Shown here: positions 49,278 through 59,686 of the stretch, piece after piece
Numbering within the stretch: the first letter of the stretch is position 1
Layout of the letters: each line of letters opens with the position of its first letter
Origin: Martensiomyces pterosporus
Taxonomy: Eukaryota > Kickxellomycota > Kickxellomycetes > Kickxellales > Kickxellaceae
DNA length: 64,000 nt
NCBI GenBank assembly: GCA_025201845.1
Contig: MU603983.1
Span: 1 to 64,000 of the forward strand
Reading direction: 5' to 3'
The notes under the pieces: model-generated
Told to the model about the DNA's origin: nothing
Database searches by the model: none
What the model saw: only the letters and a program-made list of their open reading frames with translations
Position numbers and translations under genes: made by a program

Positions 49278-51245
49278 CCCTTTATTTTATTTTCCTTGTG
49301 TGTATCTGGCTGCAAGAATCAGCACGCAGGTACCCGGATATCTTATTCCAGCAACTGGAATGTGTCTTCTGAGACATGCATGTGTGTGCATACGTGTGCT
49401 GTGCGTCGTCATCGCTTTCCGCCACGCCGCTGCTACTGCTTGAAGGAGAATTTTAGGAACCCAGATGGCATGCGATAAGCTCATCTCGGGAGATCACTGG
49501 CGCCGCCTATTGGCTGCAGCGCCCATCAGCCCTCCGTAGTCACAGGCGTCATACCCAGCCCCTTCGCCTTCTGCACGCCAGCTGAGCAGGCAAGCGAGCG
49601 GCAGTAGTCCATGTACATCAAAGCCTCTTCCCCAAGCAGACTGGCGGAGCACTTGGCCTATTTTTGCAAGGGAGCATGAAAGGGAAGCCATCGGCAGCCT
49701 ACGTTCAGGCTGCGATTGTGCGTGCACTAGGGGCGCCATCCAGGCTGTCCACACGACTGGCGGTGACTCCTGCTCGTTTTTGGCTGCTGGCATGTGCTGG
49801 GCGTGCTCCCGAGAGCAATCCTACCCGCTTATCGGCGCTTTGTTATTTACATATTCGCTTGTGTTCTGCTCCCGCTGCTGGCGCACGCACCACCCTTTCT
49901 CGCCTGCTAGGAGCTGTTTACGGGGGAGTCTGGCATCGCTATAATATCCCGACCACCGGCACGCGCCAGCGCTTTTTGTCTCACCCTTCCTTCTCTCCCC
50001 ACCCCTCCTCTCCTCACTCAGCTATATAGCCAATAGCCAGCACACCAGCCACCCTTGGCATTCGGCCTACCATCTACCTCTCCACCCACTCATACATATA
50101 CTTGGTTCTCGGCAGGCTGTTTCTTGAGCACCCAGAGGCGTACAAGAACGCATCTTGTGCCATTCGCTCCAGTCAGCAGACGGTGAAGCCTTCTCAATAA
50201 AATAAAAACACCACAGCACCAATCTCGGCCTTGCTCAGCGAAGGCGTGCCTCGATCTCCCTGAGTCGCGTACATCGAGCACAAGACGATATCGCCATTCC
50301 CGTCCAGGACAAATACCAGCTGTAAGTTGAATACCCACTGCAAAGACAAGGCCTTTAATAACGCGTCATCACCACCATCTGCGTGGAGGCGCCGTGGCCA
50401 CATTGACCACCACCGCTGTGCGGCTGATGATGTATTGTTTGGGCAGAAACGCAGCAAGGATTGGGCATCTCTTGGCCAGCTCACGGCTTGCTGGCCCAGC
50501 CTCTCCCCCAATCGTGCGCCCACGAATTGGCTGTGGCTGCTGCACCAAGCTGTTGCACAGCGGCCGCTACTGAGAAAATTGGCGGGTTTCGTGTAGAGCG
50601 CAGAACGCAGTGCCAGGTGTAGTATCCAGGGGGGCTGCCGCAAAAGCCTGGTCCCACTGGATTGGCGCGATCGCGAGCCCCGTCTGCTTTCAGCCAGGCT
50701 GACAACTGCCTTCCGCGCTGGAACGCCGCCTCTTCCTATCCAACGCTATTTTAGGAAGCCGCTCTTCCTATCCGGTACACATCTTGAAGGGGCAAACGCA
50801 GCCCAAAGTCAGTTGAAAAAAAGGCGGATCCCCTTCTGCATGGCAGGCTCCGTTTGGAATGCTGAAAAACTCTCCTTCCACACACGCAGCACCAAAGCGC
50901 TGCCCATCCACCCCTTTATTATCACAGCCCTCCCCGAACATTCCCTTTCTCCCTGTTTCATCATTCTGGCCCTCGCTACTTTATATACCTCCAGTATTCT
51001 CAGCGCACTGACGCCAAGCACGTCGCTTATATCCATAAATCGACAAATCCACTCATAAATCCCCCGCGTGAACCTGAGAGATGGATTTATAACTTTCCCG
51101 CTCAATCTCCACTGAAGCCACCTCCACCACAAAGCTACACACTAGCATCTCTCCTCTCCTTGTTGCAGCACCGCCTTACTGTATTTTAATATTCACTGTA
51201 CACTTCGCTAATAGCCTTCATTTTTCTTCCTTCTCTGTATCCCCA
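49278..51245. other. 2-kb gap, one coding-like segment unresolved
   Basis: No gene can be called. On the minus strand at about 50210-50335 a segment reads LVFVLDGNGDIVLCSMYATQ and continues to a stop, preceded by a CAACTTACAG acceptor-like site. Near 50400-50500 another frame reads ILAAFLPKQYIISRTAVVVN. These could be exons of a small unrecognised gene or chance. Confidence 0.35.
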
Positions 51246-54200
51246 ATGGCGCAGCTGTACTTGGTCTCGGGCACACCAGCCGCCATGCAATCGACAATCA
51301 GCTCGCCAGGCGCTGACCAGGCCACAAACCCGCCCTCTTGTTGCCGCAGACACCGCAGAAACTCGGATGTGTTTGCGGAAAACAAGCTATTTGATCGCTT
51401 CAGCTCGAGCAGTGTCGACTGCGGCGACGATGATGGTCAAGGCAGCAGTGGAGGTCGCAAAGCAGCCGCGTCTCACGACGGCGCCCTGAGCACAGCGAGC
51501 GTAGCGGGACTAGCAGAGTCTGGCACACATGGAGGAGACTTGCATGCGAAAGCCAGGCACGATGAGTCACCTACAATACGGAAGCACCACCACTACCACC
51601 ACTACCACCACAACCACCACAACCACCACAACCACCATGCCCATCACCACAACCACCACCATTTATCCAGAAACCACTCAGTATCTTCACATCACAGCGC
51701 TCATGGCCACGCCAGCCAGCTTATCAAGTCGCTGCGACCACCAGCTACACCAGCACCAGAAAATGCGTCGTGGGCGCACGGATCCATTAATGCGCCTGGG
51801 CCAGCATGTCATGCGTCAGCGGCGTTCCAGGAGACAATCAAGGGGAATACTCAGGAAGAGCCAATGTCCTCGGTCAAGGCTTGGCGGATATTTGACACTG
51901 TGCTTTCAGCTAATGGCCTGCATGCAGACAGGGTGGCAGAGCTTCCAGAACATGATCCCTCATGCAAGCAGTGCGTCTCGGAGGCCCTTGTCACAGCTCA
52001 CCAGGCAGCGGCAGACGGGATTTCGCATGGAGGCCATGGAGAGCTGCGCATGAACCTGGGCAACGGCAGGAATGGTGTTTACGTGGCCCCGTGCGAGAAG
52101 CATCTCGAATGCCCCTTGGAGAAGAAGGGCAAGTACTTGATACATACGCACAAGCCGAAAATCATGGTACGTTCACACAGAATCCCTCATTCCAATGTTT
52201 CAGATTGTGTTTCATGTCAGGCTGCTCCCCCACGCTATTTGCGCTGCGGCTACGTGCTACAGCATTGGTGCGGCAGCCCCTGCTCTCTCCTTCATGCGAG
52301 AAGGGCCAATATTAGCCTATGGGGAAATATATCACAGCCCTCTGCTTTTCCCACTCGAGGGGTTCCTTGCCGTCTACAAAGAACATGTGGGCACAGCACT
52401 TCCTCTCCCGTGTCGACAAGCTGTTTTGCATATGCGCGATTATGCTAGTACGCCTGGCATATATTAAGTAGAAGTCACCTTGTCCCCGCGTTCTTATCGC
52501 CTTGTGACAGGGCGAAAAAAAGAACCACCTTCAGGTACTCTCCTGTGCCTGGCGGTGCGATATCCCACATGCTTTGATTCAGTCCACCTGTGCAAAGCAC
52601 GCGCCCAAATTTACCCTTTTCCAGGAAGTGCATCGATTGAACCTTTTACATTATCTCGCATATCTTGCCCTTTCCTCAGCGTCAAACCGCACCACGTGAA
52701 GCAATCACTCGGTGGGGCTCGGGGACCAGAGGATCCCACCGCGCTCTGCAAAGACTAGCAGCAGCCCTTATCGATTGATACTTCCGCTCAATCCCCAAAT
52801 CCTGTCGAAATGCGCCGACCTCTAAAAATCGATTTATTATCTTCCAATGGCGTCGTCAACCCCAATCTCCTTAGACGGACATGTCAAAGGTCGAATTCGG
52901 CATCTGCGTCGATGGATGGAGGCGGATTGTATTCAAAACCGTCAACGACCCGGCTCTGGCCAAGCGTGAGCTGTCGTTCTACCGCATGGTCGCTGCCAGC
53001 CAGCCAGACCACGTCATGCAGCTGCTGGACGAGTTTACCGATAACTCAAAGAAGCATGTGATGGTCTTCCCGCGCATGAACTGCGTCAATATACAGGGCC
53101 GCGACCTCTTTGATGTCGCCTACATCTCGCGGCAGCTCTTTATCGCCCTCGACGACTTGCACCGCCTGGGCGTTGCTCACTTGGATATTACGCCGACCAA
53201 CCTGATGTCGGACCCGAACGACTCGTCGCATGTTGAGATTATCGACTTTGGTTTGGCTTGCGATATCACCACTGCTGCTAATGGACAGCTGCCCAGTCGC
53301 GGTACATGTGGATTCGTAGCCCCCGAGATTCTTTCGGGTGGTGCTAAGGATCTGAGAGCAGATGTTTATAGCGCCGGGGTGGTTCTCGGGATGATGCTCC
53401 AGAACTACTTGCCTACGGTCAGCCTGCGTCTGCTGGGTGGCCCGCTTATCAGGTCGGACACTACGGATATGATAATTGGGCAGATTGACGAGCTGCTTGA
53501 CGCATACAAGTACACGCCCGAAGCCGCTGACTTTGTCGAGTGCAACACAATGTTCGTCCAGCCAGGATCTATGGCCGTTGGCGAGCCTCTTGCTAACGGA
53601 GACACAGGGGGCAAATCCCATCCTAAGCCGTCCTGCCTCCCTACAGCATCACAGCAGGACATGCCATTGGCCGCAGCTCAGGCCGTTGCCGCAGCTCCTG
53701 CTGCCACCAAGACGCCATCTCGGGCAGAGACCTACGCCAGACACTCGCACAGGTACTCTGACGAAGAGGATGAGGCCGCTGCATTCGCTGCAGCCTATGT
53801 CGGCGGATCCTCGCTGTATGGCGGCTACGGCAGCATAAGCGACGACGACGACGATGACGACGCAGGCAATGGCCGACTTGCCAGCACAGGCACATTCTAC
53901 AGCCGCAACAGTTACTCTACCACCCAACTCAGCCGCCACATGGAGCACACCGGCAGCGGCAGCAGCAGCAGCACTGCAAACAACAGCGCAAGCGATACTT
54001 GCACCTCAAACGGCCCTCGCTATGCCCACAGCATCGGCGGATGTGAGTCTGACTATGCGAGCGCCACCTGCTTCGGAGACAGCTATCCGGGCAGCAGTGG
54101 ATACTACCGCTCACCTAGCAACACCCCTGTATACTCGCGCAACGGACCCTACGGCAAGCAGAACAGGAACGGCAGTTTGGCCAACATACTCGCTGCGGCA

Positions 54201-55049
54201 CCAACCAACCACTCGAGCAGCCGCTACGCCCACGCGTCTTTGTCGACTTCGTCGTCGTCGTGTGGCAGGAGCTACTCGGCCGGTGTGGCGACCGCCATTC
54301 GCCCAGCCACCTCGATCCAGTCCAATGCCAGCAGCACGAGCGGTAGCGGATCGTCGGGCAAATACAGTCGTGTGCCAGCAGCGGTGCTCCACGCAGCCGA
54401 TCTCCTTCGCTGGTGCTTGCAGGCCAACCCTCAGTGCCGCCCGACGGCCAAGCAGGCTTTGGAGCACCCGTTTCTTGTATCGATTGAAATCAAGAAGCCC
54501 AAGCGCCGTACGTCGTCGTCCTTGCAGGGTGCTGCGTCGCCGCCGCGTGTGGATGCCAGCAGCCCTGGTGGTGCTGCTGCCAGCACTCAGAGCCCCCCGT
54601 TTTTTGCGCTCACTTCTCCCCTGCTGCATCCTCTCAATGTTGTGCTGTCTCAGGATGACGGGCTGTGTCTTGCTTGCACAAGCGCCTCGATTGTCATGTC
54701 GCCGGATTATGGCGGGTGCGGGTGCGAGGGCACTACTGACAAGACAGGCGGAGCGCTGGGCGGCGCCAAGAACTCGGGGCCTGAGTGCAACTCAAAGGCG
54801 GCCACATTGGTGCCCACCCCTACCTCTGCTGCCAGCAATGCGTCAATTCGCAGCCAGGGCATCTTCAAGGACACTGCTGCGCGCGACATCCATCTGTGGG
54901 AGGGCGAGATGCACTCCAGACTCGCTCATGCCACACACAGCGACCGGATGGAAGCCGATGGATACTCGAGGTCATATGGCGACAAGGACGAGGTGTCCAA
55001 CTTCTACTCCTCTCACTACAACGACGACCTCACTAGCTACTTTTATTAA
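51246..55049 (+). CDS. atypical protein kinase with His-rich N-terminus and kinase insert
   Basis: Exon 1 is 51246-52166 (307 codons) and exon 2 is 52875-55049. The 708-nt intron has a GTACGT donor and a pyrimidine-tract CTTAG acceptor, phase 0, giving 1031 residues. The N-terminus is disordered with a His/Asn/Tyr run (about residues 114-141). Kinase features are a VAIK-like lysine (RIVFKTV, about 328), an alpha-C Glu (AKRELSFYRM), DFG (EIIDFGLA, about 431), APE (CGFVAPEIL) and DVYSAGVVLGMML. The catalytic loop is HLDITPTN, keeping D and N but lacking the usual Arg and Lys. About 270 low-complexity residues precede the last helices (LLRWCLQANPQCRPTAKQAL). GTCGFVAPE and the insert recall Cdc7, but orthology is not shown. 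Without the splice, exon 1 would end shortly after 52166 in unrelated sequence. Confidence 0.75.
51583..51668 (+). repeat. CACCACAAC/CACCACTAC coding repeat
   Basis: A nine-base repeat encodes a His-rich tract with interspersed Asn and Tyr in the kinase N-terminal region. Confidence 0.85.
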
Positions 55050-55145
55050 TGAGGCCTTCGCTTTCACTCGAGTGAACTGTGATCACTCGTACTTTTTGCT
55101 TTGTAAAAACTGCATGCACTACGCTACCATCTGCACTTTTATCAG

Positions 55146-55151
55146 AATAAA
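55146..55151 (+). terminator. AATAAA polyadenylation signal candidate
   Basis: AATAAA 97 bp after the kinase stop codon, in an AT-rich flank. Position fits a 3' processing signal. Confidence 0.4.
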
Positions 55152-55364
55152 TACGTGAGCCAGAGCTGCCAATTGCCTGTGCTGTGATTGGCCAGCAGCC
55201 CTCGCCCAACGAATTATGCTAGCGAAAAAATTTTACGCTGCACGCTGTGCTTTTTTTTTTGGGCTGGTGCCTGTCTGAGTTTCACACACGGCGCCCGACA
55301 AATCTCTGCTCATCCCTCATCTATTGCCACTTTAATCCTGTATACGCGTGTGGATTTTGAAAAG

Positions 55365-57593
55365 ATGTCTGCATTCACCATCGGCAATCTTCCTGCCAGC
55401 GAGGCAGAGATCGATTTCAGCGATCTGGAAAAGCAGTTTGTGATTCCCGAGCAAGAGGAGACGCTTGAGAATGTCGTTGTTGTCGACAACCTCCCCGTCG
55501 TTGACGAGAGCAAGGAGGATAAGCTCGTCCTTGTATTGAAGAAGATCTTCAAGAAGTCGGGCACGGTCAAGGAGAATGGAATCCACATGCCCAAGGAGGA
55601 TGTCAAGGGCAAGAGCAAGACCAAGGGCTACGCGTTCGTCGAGTTCAGCACCACCGAGCAGGCCCAGGCTGCCATCCGCAACCTCAACGGCTACAAGCTC
55701 GACAAGTCCCACGTCCTGCTGGTCAACCCGCTCATGGATGTCGAGAAGTACACCGAGGTCGAGGACGAGTACCAGGATCCTCCCGAGGAGCCCTTTGCGG
55801 AGCGCGAGCACCTCAAGTCGTGGCTCGCCGACGACTATGCTCGCGACCAGTTCGTCATGTATGCGGACCAGGAGCTTGGTGTGTACTGGAACGAGCCTGC
55901 TCAGGACGCGGAGAAGATCCTGTCTCGCACCAACTGGACCGAGACCTATGTTCAGTGGTCGCCGCTTGGCTCTTACATGTGCACATTCCATCGCCAGGGC
56001 CTTGTGCTGTGGGGTGGCCCGTCGTGGAAGAAGTTGCTTCGCTTTGTGCACCTGGGCGTCAAGCTTGCTGACTTTAGCCCCAGCGAGCGCTATCTGGTGA
56101 CGTGGTCCAACGAGCCCATCAGCGTCGAGAGCGTCAACCAGCTTCTGGGCGCTGGCAACGAGCACCAGAACCCCTACACTGGGGACGACGAGGGCAACAC
56201 CGTTTGCATCTGGGACGCCCATACTGGCAGCCTCCTGCGCTCTTTCGCTCCTCAGAAGACCGACGACGGCAAGGCCGCCAAGATCAGCTGGCCCCACTTC
56301 AAGTGGTCGCCCAGCGAGAAGTACTTTGCGCGCATGACCCAGGGATCCCACATTGCGATCTACGAGGCCCCCTCGATGGGTCTTGTGGACAAGAAGAGCC
56401 TGAAGGTCCCCGGCGTCCAGGACTTTGCCTGGTGCCCCCGCGTCATCGCCGACGCCAGAACCGGCGGTGACAAGCCCGAGATGCTCGCCTACTGGACTCC
56501 CGAGGACGGCAACCTGCCCGCCCGCGTCAGCCTGGTGTCGGTTCCCGACAAGGCCCTTGTGCGCACCAAGAACCTGTTCAACGTCTTTGCCGCCGCCCTG
56601 CACTGGCACCCCGAGGGCACGATGCTCTGCGTGCGTGTCCAGCGCTACACCAAGTCCAAGAAGTCCAAGTTCACGAACCTGGAGATCTTCCGCACCAGCG
56701 AGAAGGACGTGCCTGTTGATGTTGTGGAGCTCAAGGACAGCGCCGTTGCCTTTGACTGGGAGCCCACTGGCGACAACAACCGCTTCGCCATCATCCACAC
56801 CGACGACCCCACTCCCCCTCCCATCAACGCCAGCGGCATGGCCTCGGGTGCCGTCAAGACCAGCGTCAGCTTCTACGCCTTTGAGCGCAAGGGCAAGCTC
56901 GTCAAGAAGGAGGGCTTCAAGCTGCTCAAGACCCTCGACCGCAAGAACACCACCCACCTGCGCTGGTCGCCCCGTGGCCGCCACATCATCCTGGCCACCC
57001 TGCGCACGACCACTGCGTGGGACCTCGAGTTCCACGATACCGAGTTTGACCAGGCTGCTGCCAACAAGAGCGGCTCCCAGGGCGATGCCATCGCCATGCT
57101 GAGCAGCGCCGAGCACTACGGCGTCACTGACCTCGACTGGGACCCCACCGGCCGCTATGTGGTCACCTCTGCCTCGTCGTGGCGCCACACGATGGAGAAC
57201 GGCTATATCCTGTGGGACTTCAAGGGCCAGCAGCTCCACAAGCAGGTCACCGAGCGCTTCAAGCAGTTCATCTGGCGCCCCCGCCCCAAGACCCTTCTCA
57301 CCGAGGAGCAGAAGCGCGAGGTCCGCAAGAACCTCAAGAGCTACGCAAAGGAGTTCGACGAGCAGGACGAGCGCAAGCTCCACGCCGCCGACGCCGAGCT
57401 CATCGCGCAGCGCCGCCGCCTCGTCAGCGAGTGGGAGACCTGGCGCGAGCAGGTCGATGCCCTCCTCGCCAAGGAGACAGAGGAGGCGCTGGCCAACGGA
57501 TACGAGCTCCCTGCTGTCGCCGACAACGAGGACCTCGTTGTTGAGGAGATCGTCGAGGAGGTCCTTGACGAGAAGGAGGAGATTGTTAACTAA
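55365..57593 (+). CDS. PRT1: translation initiation factor eIF3 subunit b
   Basis: 742 residues from the ATG at 55365 (MSAFTIGNLPASEAEID); the frame is open further upstream only with non-ATG codons. An RRM lies near residues 36-130 (ENVVVVDNLPVVDE and KSKTKGYAFVEFSTTEQAQA). A WD40-type propeller follows at about 190-620, with hallmarks WSPLGSYMCTFHRQGLVLWG, ADFSPSERYLVTWSNEPI and TDLDWDPTGRYVVTSASSW. The C-terminal helix (WETWREQVDALL) matches the eIF3g/eIF3i-binding end of eIF3b. The protein scaffolds eIF3 on the 40S subunit. Codon use is strongly biased, which also creates a long antisense open frame. Convergent with eL24. Confidence 0.96.
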   Translation: MSAFTIGNLPASEAEIDFSDLEKQFVIPEQEETLENVVVVDNLPVVDESKEDKLVLVLKKIFKKSGTVKENGIHMPKEDVKGKSKTKGYAFVEFSTTEQAQAAIRNLNGYKLDKSHVLLVNPLMDVEKYTEVEDEYQDPPEEPFAEREHLKSWLADDYARDQFVMYADQELGVYWNEPAQDAEKILSRTNWTETYVQWSPLGSYMCTFHRQGLVLWGGPSWKKLLRFVHLGVKLADFSPSERYLVTWSNEPISVESVNQLLGAGNEHQNPYTGDDEGNTVCIWDAHTGSLLRSFAPQKTDDGKAAKISWPHFKWSPSEKYFARMTQGSHIAIYEAPSMGLVDKKSLKVPGVQDFAWCPRVIADARTGGDKPEMLAYWTPEDGNLPARVSLVSVPDKALVRTKNLFNVFAAALHWHPEGTMLCVRVQRYTKSKKSKFTNLEIFRTSEKDVPVDVVELKDSAVAFDWEPTGDNNRFAIIHTDDPTPPPINASGMASGAVKTSVSFYAFERKGKLVKKEGFKLLKTLDRKNTTHLRWSPRGRHIILATLRTTTAWDLEFHDTEFDQAAANKSGSQGDAIAMLSSAEHYGVTDLDWDPTGRYVVTSASSWRHTMENGYILWDFKGQQLHKQVTERFKQFIWRPRPKTLLTEEQKREVRKNLKSYAKEFDEQDERKLHAADAELIAQRRRLVSEWETWREQVDALLAKETEEALANGYELPAVADNEDLVVEEIVEEVLDEKEEIVN

Positions 57594-57895
57594 GCGCCTG
57601 CGCCCGCAGCCCCCTTTCCACGGGGCCTTTGCTAGATCTTTACAGCCCGCCGCCAAAAATAAATGCACGCTTTGCCTTCAGCATGCCAGCTGCCGAGCAC
57701 GAGTCTATGCCCGTTCTGGAGGCCCTGCGCAGCATGTCTGCAGGGCTCCCGGCAGCCGTAGCACACACATCCTCGTCATGCCAAATTGGGGGGCGTCTGG
57801 TGCCATGAGAGTTGCTAACTGGGGTTCCTCTTTTCACAAGCAAAGTGCTAAAAGACAAACTAAACGCATTTGGAGTGCGAAAGACAGGACACAAA
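57594..57895. other. convergent region between eIF3b and eL24
   Basis: 302 bp of shared 3' flank. An AATAAA at 57658-57663 on the plus strand, 65 bp after the eIF3b stop, is a likely polyadenylation signal for eIF3b. Confidence 0.5.
57658..57663 (+). terminator. AATAAA polyadenylation signal candidate
   Basis: AATAAA 65 bp beyond the eIF3b stop codon. Confidence 0.45.
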
Positions 57896-59241
57896 TTAGC
57901 GGCTGGTGGCCTTGACCTTGGTGAAGGCACCGCGAGCCTGCTGCTTGCTGAACTTCTGGTCGGCAGTGGGGTTCTACAAATGCAAGCAAACAAAGAGACA
58001 CTGCAGGATTCATTAGCACCAAAGCGCCCCGGCACTGGCAGCGGCCAGATTGGCCATGCCATCAACCACACATGTGCATCGCAATCAGTCCCTTACCTTG
58101 GCGCGCTCAGCCTTTCTCTTGGCAGCCTCAGTCTTGCGCTGCTCCTTGGCCTTCTTGACGGCCTCGGCGCGGGCAGCAGAGCGGACCTCGGTCTTCTCGC
58201 TACGGCGGGCGTTGATGGCGTCCCACGAGGTGCCGATGACAGCACGGTTGTACTTGACGTTGCGGCGGGTGCGCTTCTTGGCGACCTCCTCGCTGATACC
58301 CTTGCGGTGCATCTTACGGAAGACAACAGTCCATGCGAGCTTGCGGGGGTTCTTGTGCTGGTGGAACAGGGACTCGGTCTTCGAGTTCAGGAAGTGGAAG
58401 GTCCTGCTGTCACCACGGATGAAAGTGCGACCGCGGCTGGGGTAGATCTTGTACCCGGAGAAGGAGCAAATCTCGAGCCTATTTCCTTTAAACGTGATGG
58501 CAGTTGAGCAGTGCAGGTGGGTGTGGTTGTTAGTGGAATACGCATTGGCCCGCACAACGCCTTTGGTGCTGTCCATTGAGACAGTGTTTCCGCCCATATA
58601 GCACAGAGTCCAGGAGAGCTGCAAGAATAACCCGCAGCGCAGCGCGAGAGGTGTCGTCGCAAAAGCCGGCACCAAGCCCCGACTCCATCAACGGCGACTG
58701 TGTCTGTAGACTTTCGAGTGCCCAATACGCGAGTGTCCAGATTCACGAGCCAGGTGTTTCCACCGTCCAATGCACTGCGCATCCGGGAGCCCAAGTCCAA
58801 GTGGTATGTGCTGCCTTGGTGCATTTCACAATCCGGTCTTTGCGCAAGCCTGCTGCTGGTGTCGGCGCCAATTTGCAGTGGCCGCACAGACTGAATGCCA
58901 ATTGCAAATTACATTGCTCCTCTGGAAACCGCTGCCTCGAATTTTTGCAATTTCGATACCGATTTCATGCAGCGATTTCAGCTATCTTGATTTTCCGCTA
59001 TGCAGGCACGCTGCCACGCTGCTCCGGACGTGCGCTATCTGTATCGAATCCATCTCGCGTCAGCCGCATCTATCCGTCCGCTCTGCTGCTCTGCTGCCGC
59101 TATCTGTATCGAATCCATCTCGCGTCAGCCGCATCTATCCGTCCGCTCTGCTGCTCTGCTGCTCTGCTGCGGCTCCTTGCTGCTCTCTCTGGATGGATGT
59201 GCGGTTCCCCTGATGGATGCGCCCCTCATCACTTACTTCAT
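57896..59241 (-). CDS. RPL24: 60S ribosomal protein eL24, three exons with split start
   Basis: Exon 1 coding part is only 59237-59241 (ATGAA), exon 2 is 58097-58478, and exon 3 is 57896-57973. Intron 1 (758 nt) has a perfect GTAAGT donor, a CACTAAC branch-like site and an AATAG acceptor. Intron 2 (123 nt) has GTAAGG and TGTAG. Splicing completes codon 2 as AAG and gives 154 residues (MKLEICSFSGYKIYPSRGRT at the start, AFTKVKATSR at the end), the usual eL24 length. Other family matches are NPRKLAWTVVFRKMHRKG and KKRTRRNVKYNRAVIG. eL24 sits at the subunit interface of the large ribosomal subunit. Exon 1 was located by searching for ATG plus two bases before a donor; the fit to the family N-terminus is exact. 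Confidence 0.9.
59033..59162. repeat. perfect tandem duplication, 2 x 65 bp, in eL24 intron 1
   Basis: Units 59033-59097 and 59098-59162 are identical on reading. Each starts CGCTATCTGTATCGAATCC and ends in a CTCTGCTG repeat that continues a few bases further. It lies entirely inside the first intron of eL24. Confidence 0.93.
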
Positions 59242-59686
59242 TGCTGACTATGTTTATTTTTGCCGTGAGCTGAAAAGAAAGATCGCAGCTGTTTTTCTAC
59301 TAAGTGCCGATTTCTTTTCGCTCAGCGCTCCGCCCTGCCACTCAATTTATTGCCAGCACAAGTGCTCGTAACAAGGACGGCACACTGGCATCGAATCAAG
59401 CCGCGGCTCGTGCAGGTTGCAGACAGACTGCGAGCCGAGCTGAGCTCGGGTGTCGGTGTTGGCCTGTGGGCACGTGGGTGTGCATGGGTGCAGAGTGCAA
59501 TCGTCACAAGCGGGCGAGGGTCTGTTGATAAGAAAGCGTGTGTGCCTTGGCCCACGTTCCCACGAAGCCCTGCCGCGCATTATCTGGTCCTCGCCTTCTT
59601 GCCCCTCGCACTCCTGCTTCTCTTCTTTCTTCTCTACCTTCTCTGTAAACCACGCACCTCGCCTCTACCTGTCAGCACAATATACA
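59242..59686. promoter_or_regulatory. bidirectional promoter region, eL24 / ECHS
   Basis: 445 bp between the divergent start codons of eL24 (minus) and enoyl-CoA hydratase (plus). The right half is pyrimidine-rich (CT tracts before 59680), as often seen before highly expressed fungal genes. No certain TATA box. Confidence 0.5.

Noticed and set aside
51583..51668. CRISPR-like short repeats
   Set aside because: Contiguous nine-base microsatellite without spacers, in a coding exon of a eukaryotic gene.
52167..52874. separate small gene between the two kinase exons
   Set aside because: The reading frame after 52166 has no recognisable sequence. GTACGT and CTTAG sites in matching phase join exon 1 to the kinase domain.
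53854..55158. 434-codon frame overlapping the kinase on the same strand
   Set aside because: A shifted frame of the low-complexity insert, giving Arg/Ala/Pro-rich sequence with no domain.
55332..57668. 778-codon open frame antisense to eIF3b
   Set aside because: Leu/Val/Gly/Glu-rich, low-complexity translation with no family match. It arises because the strongly biased codons of eIF3b rarely give stops on the other strand.
58479..58675. N-terminal extension of eL24 from in-frame codons upstream of exon 2
   Set aside because: It would add about 60 residues unlike any eL24. A split ATGAA|G start gives the exact family N-terminus and length.
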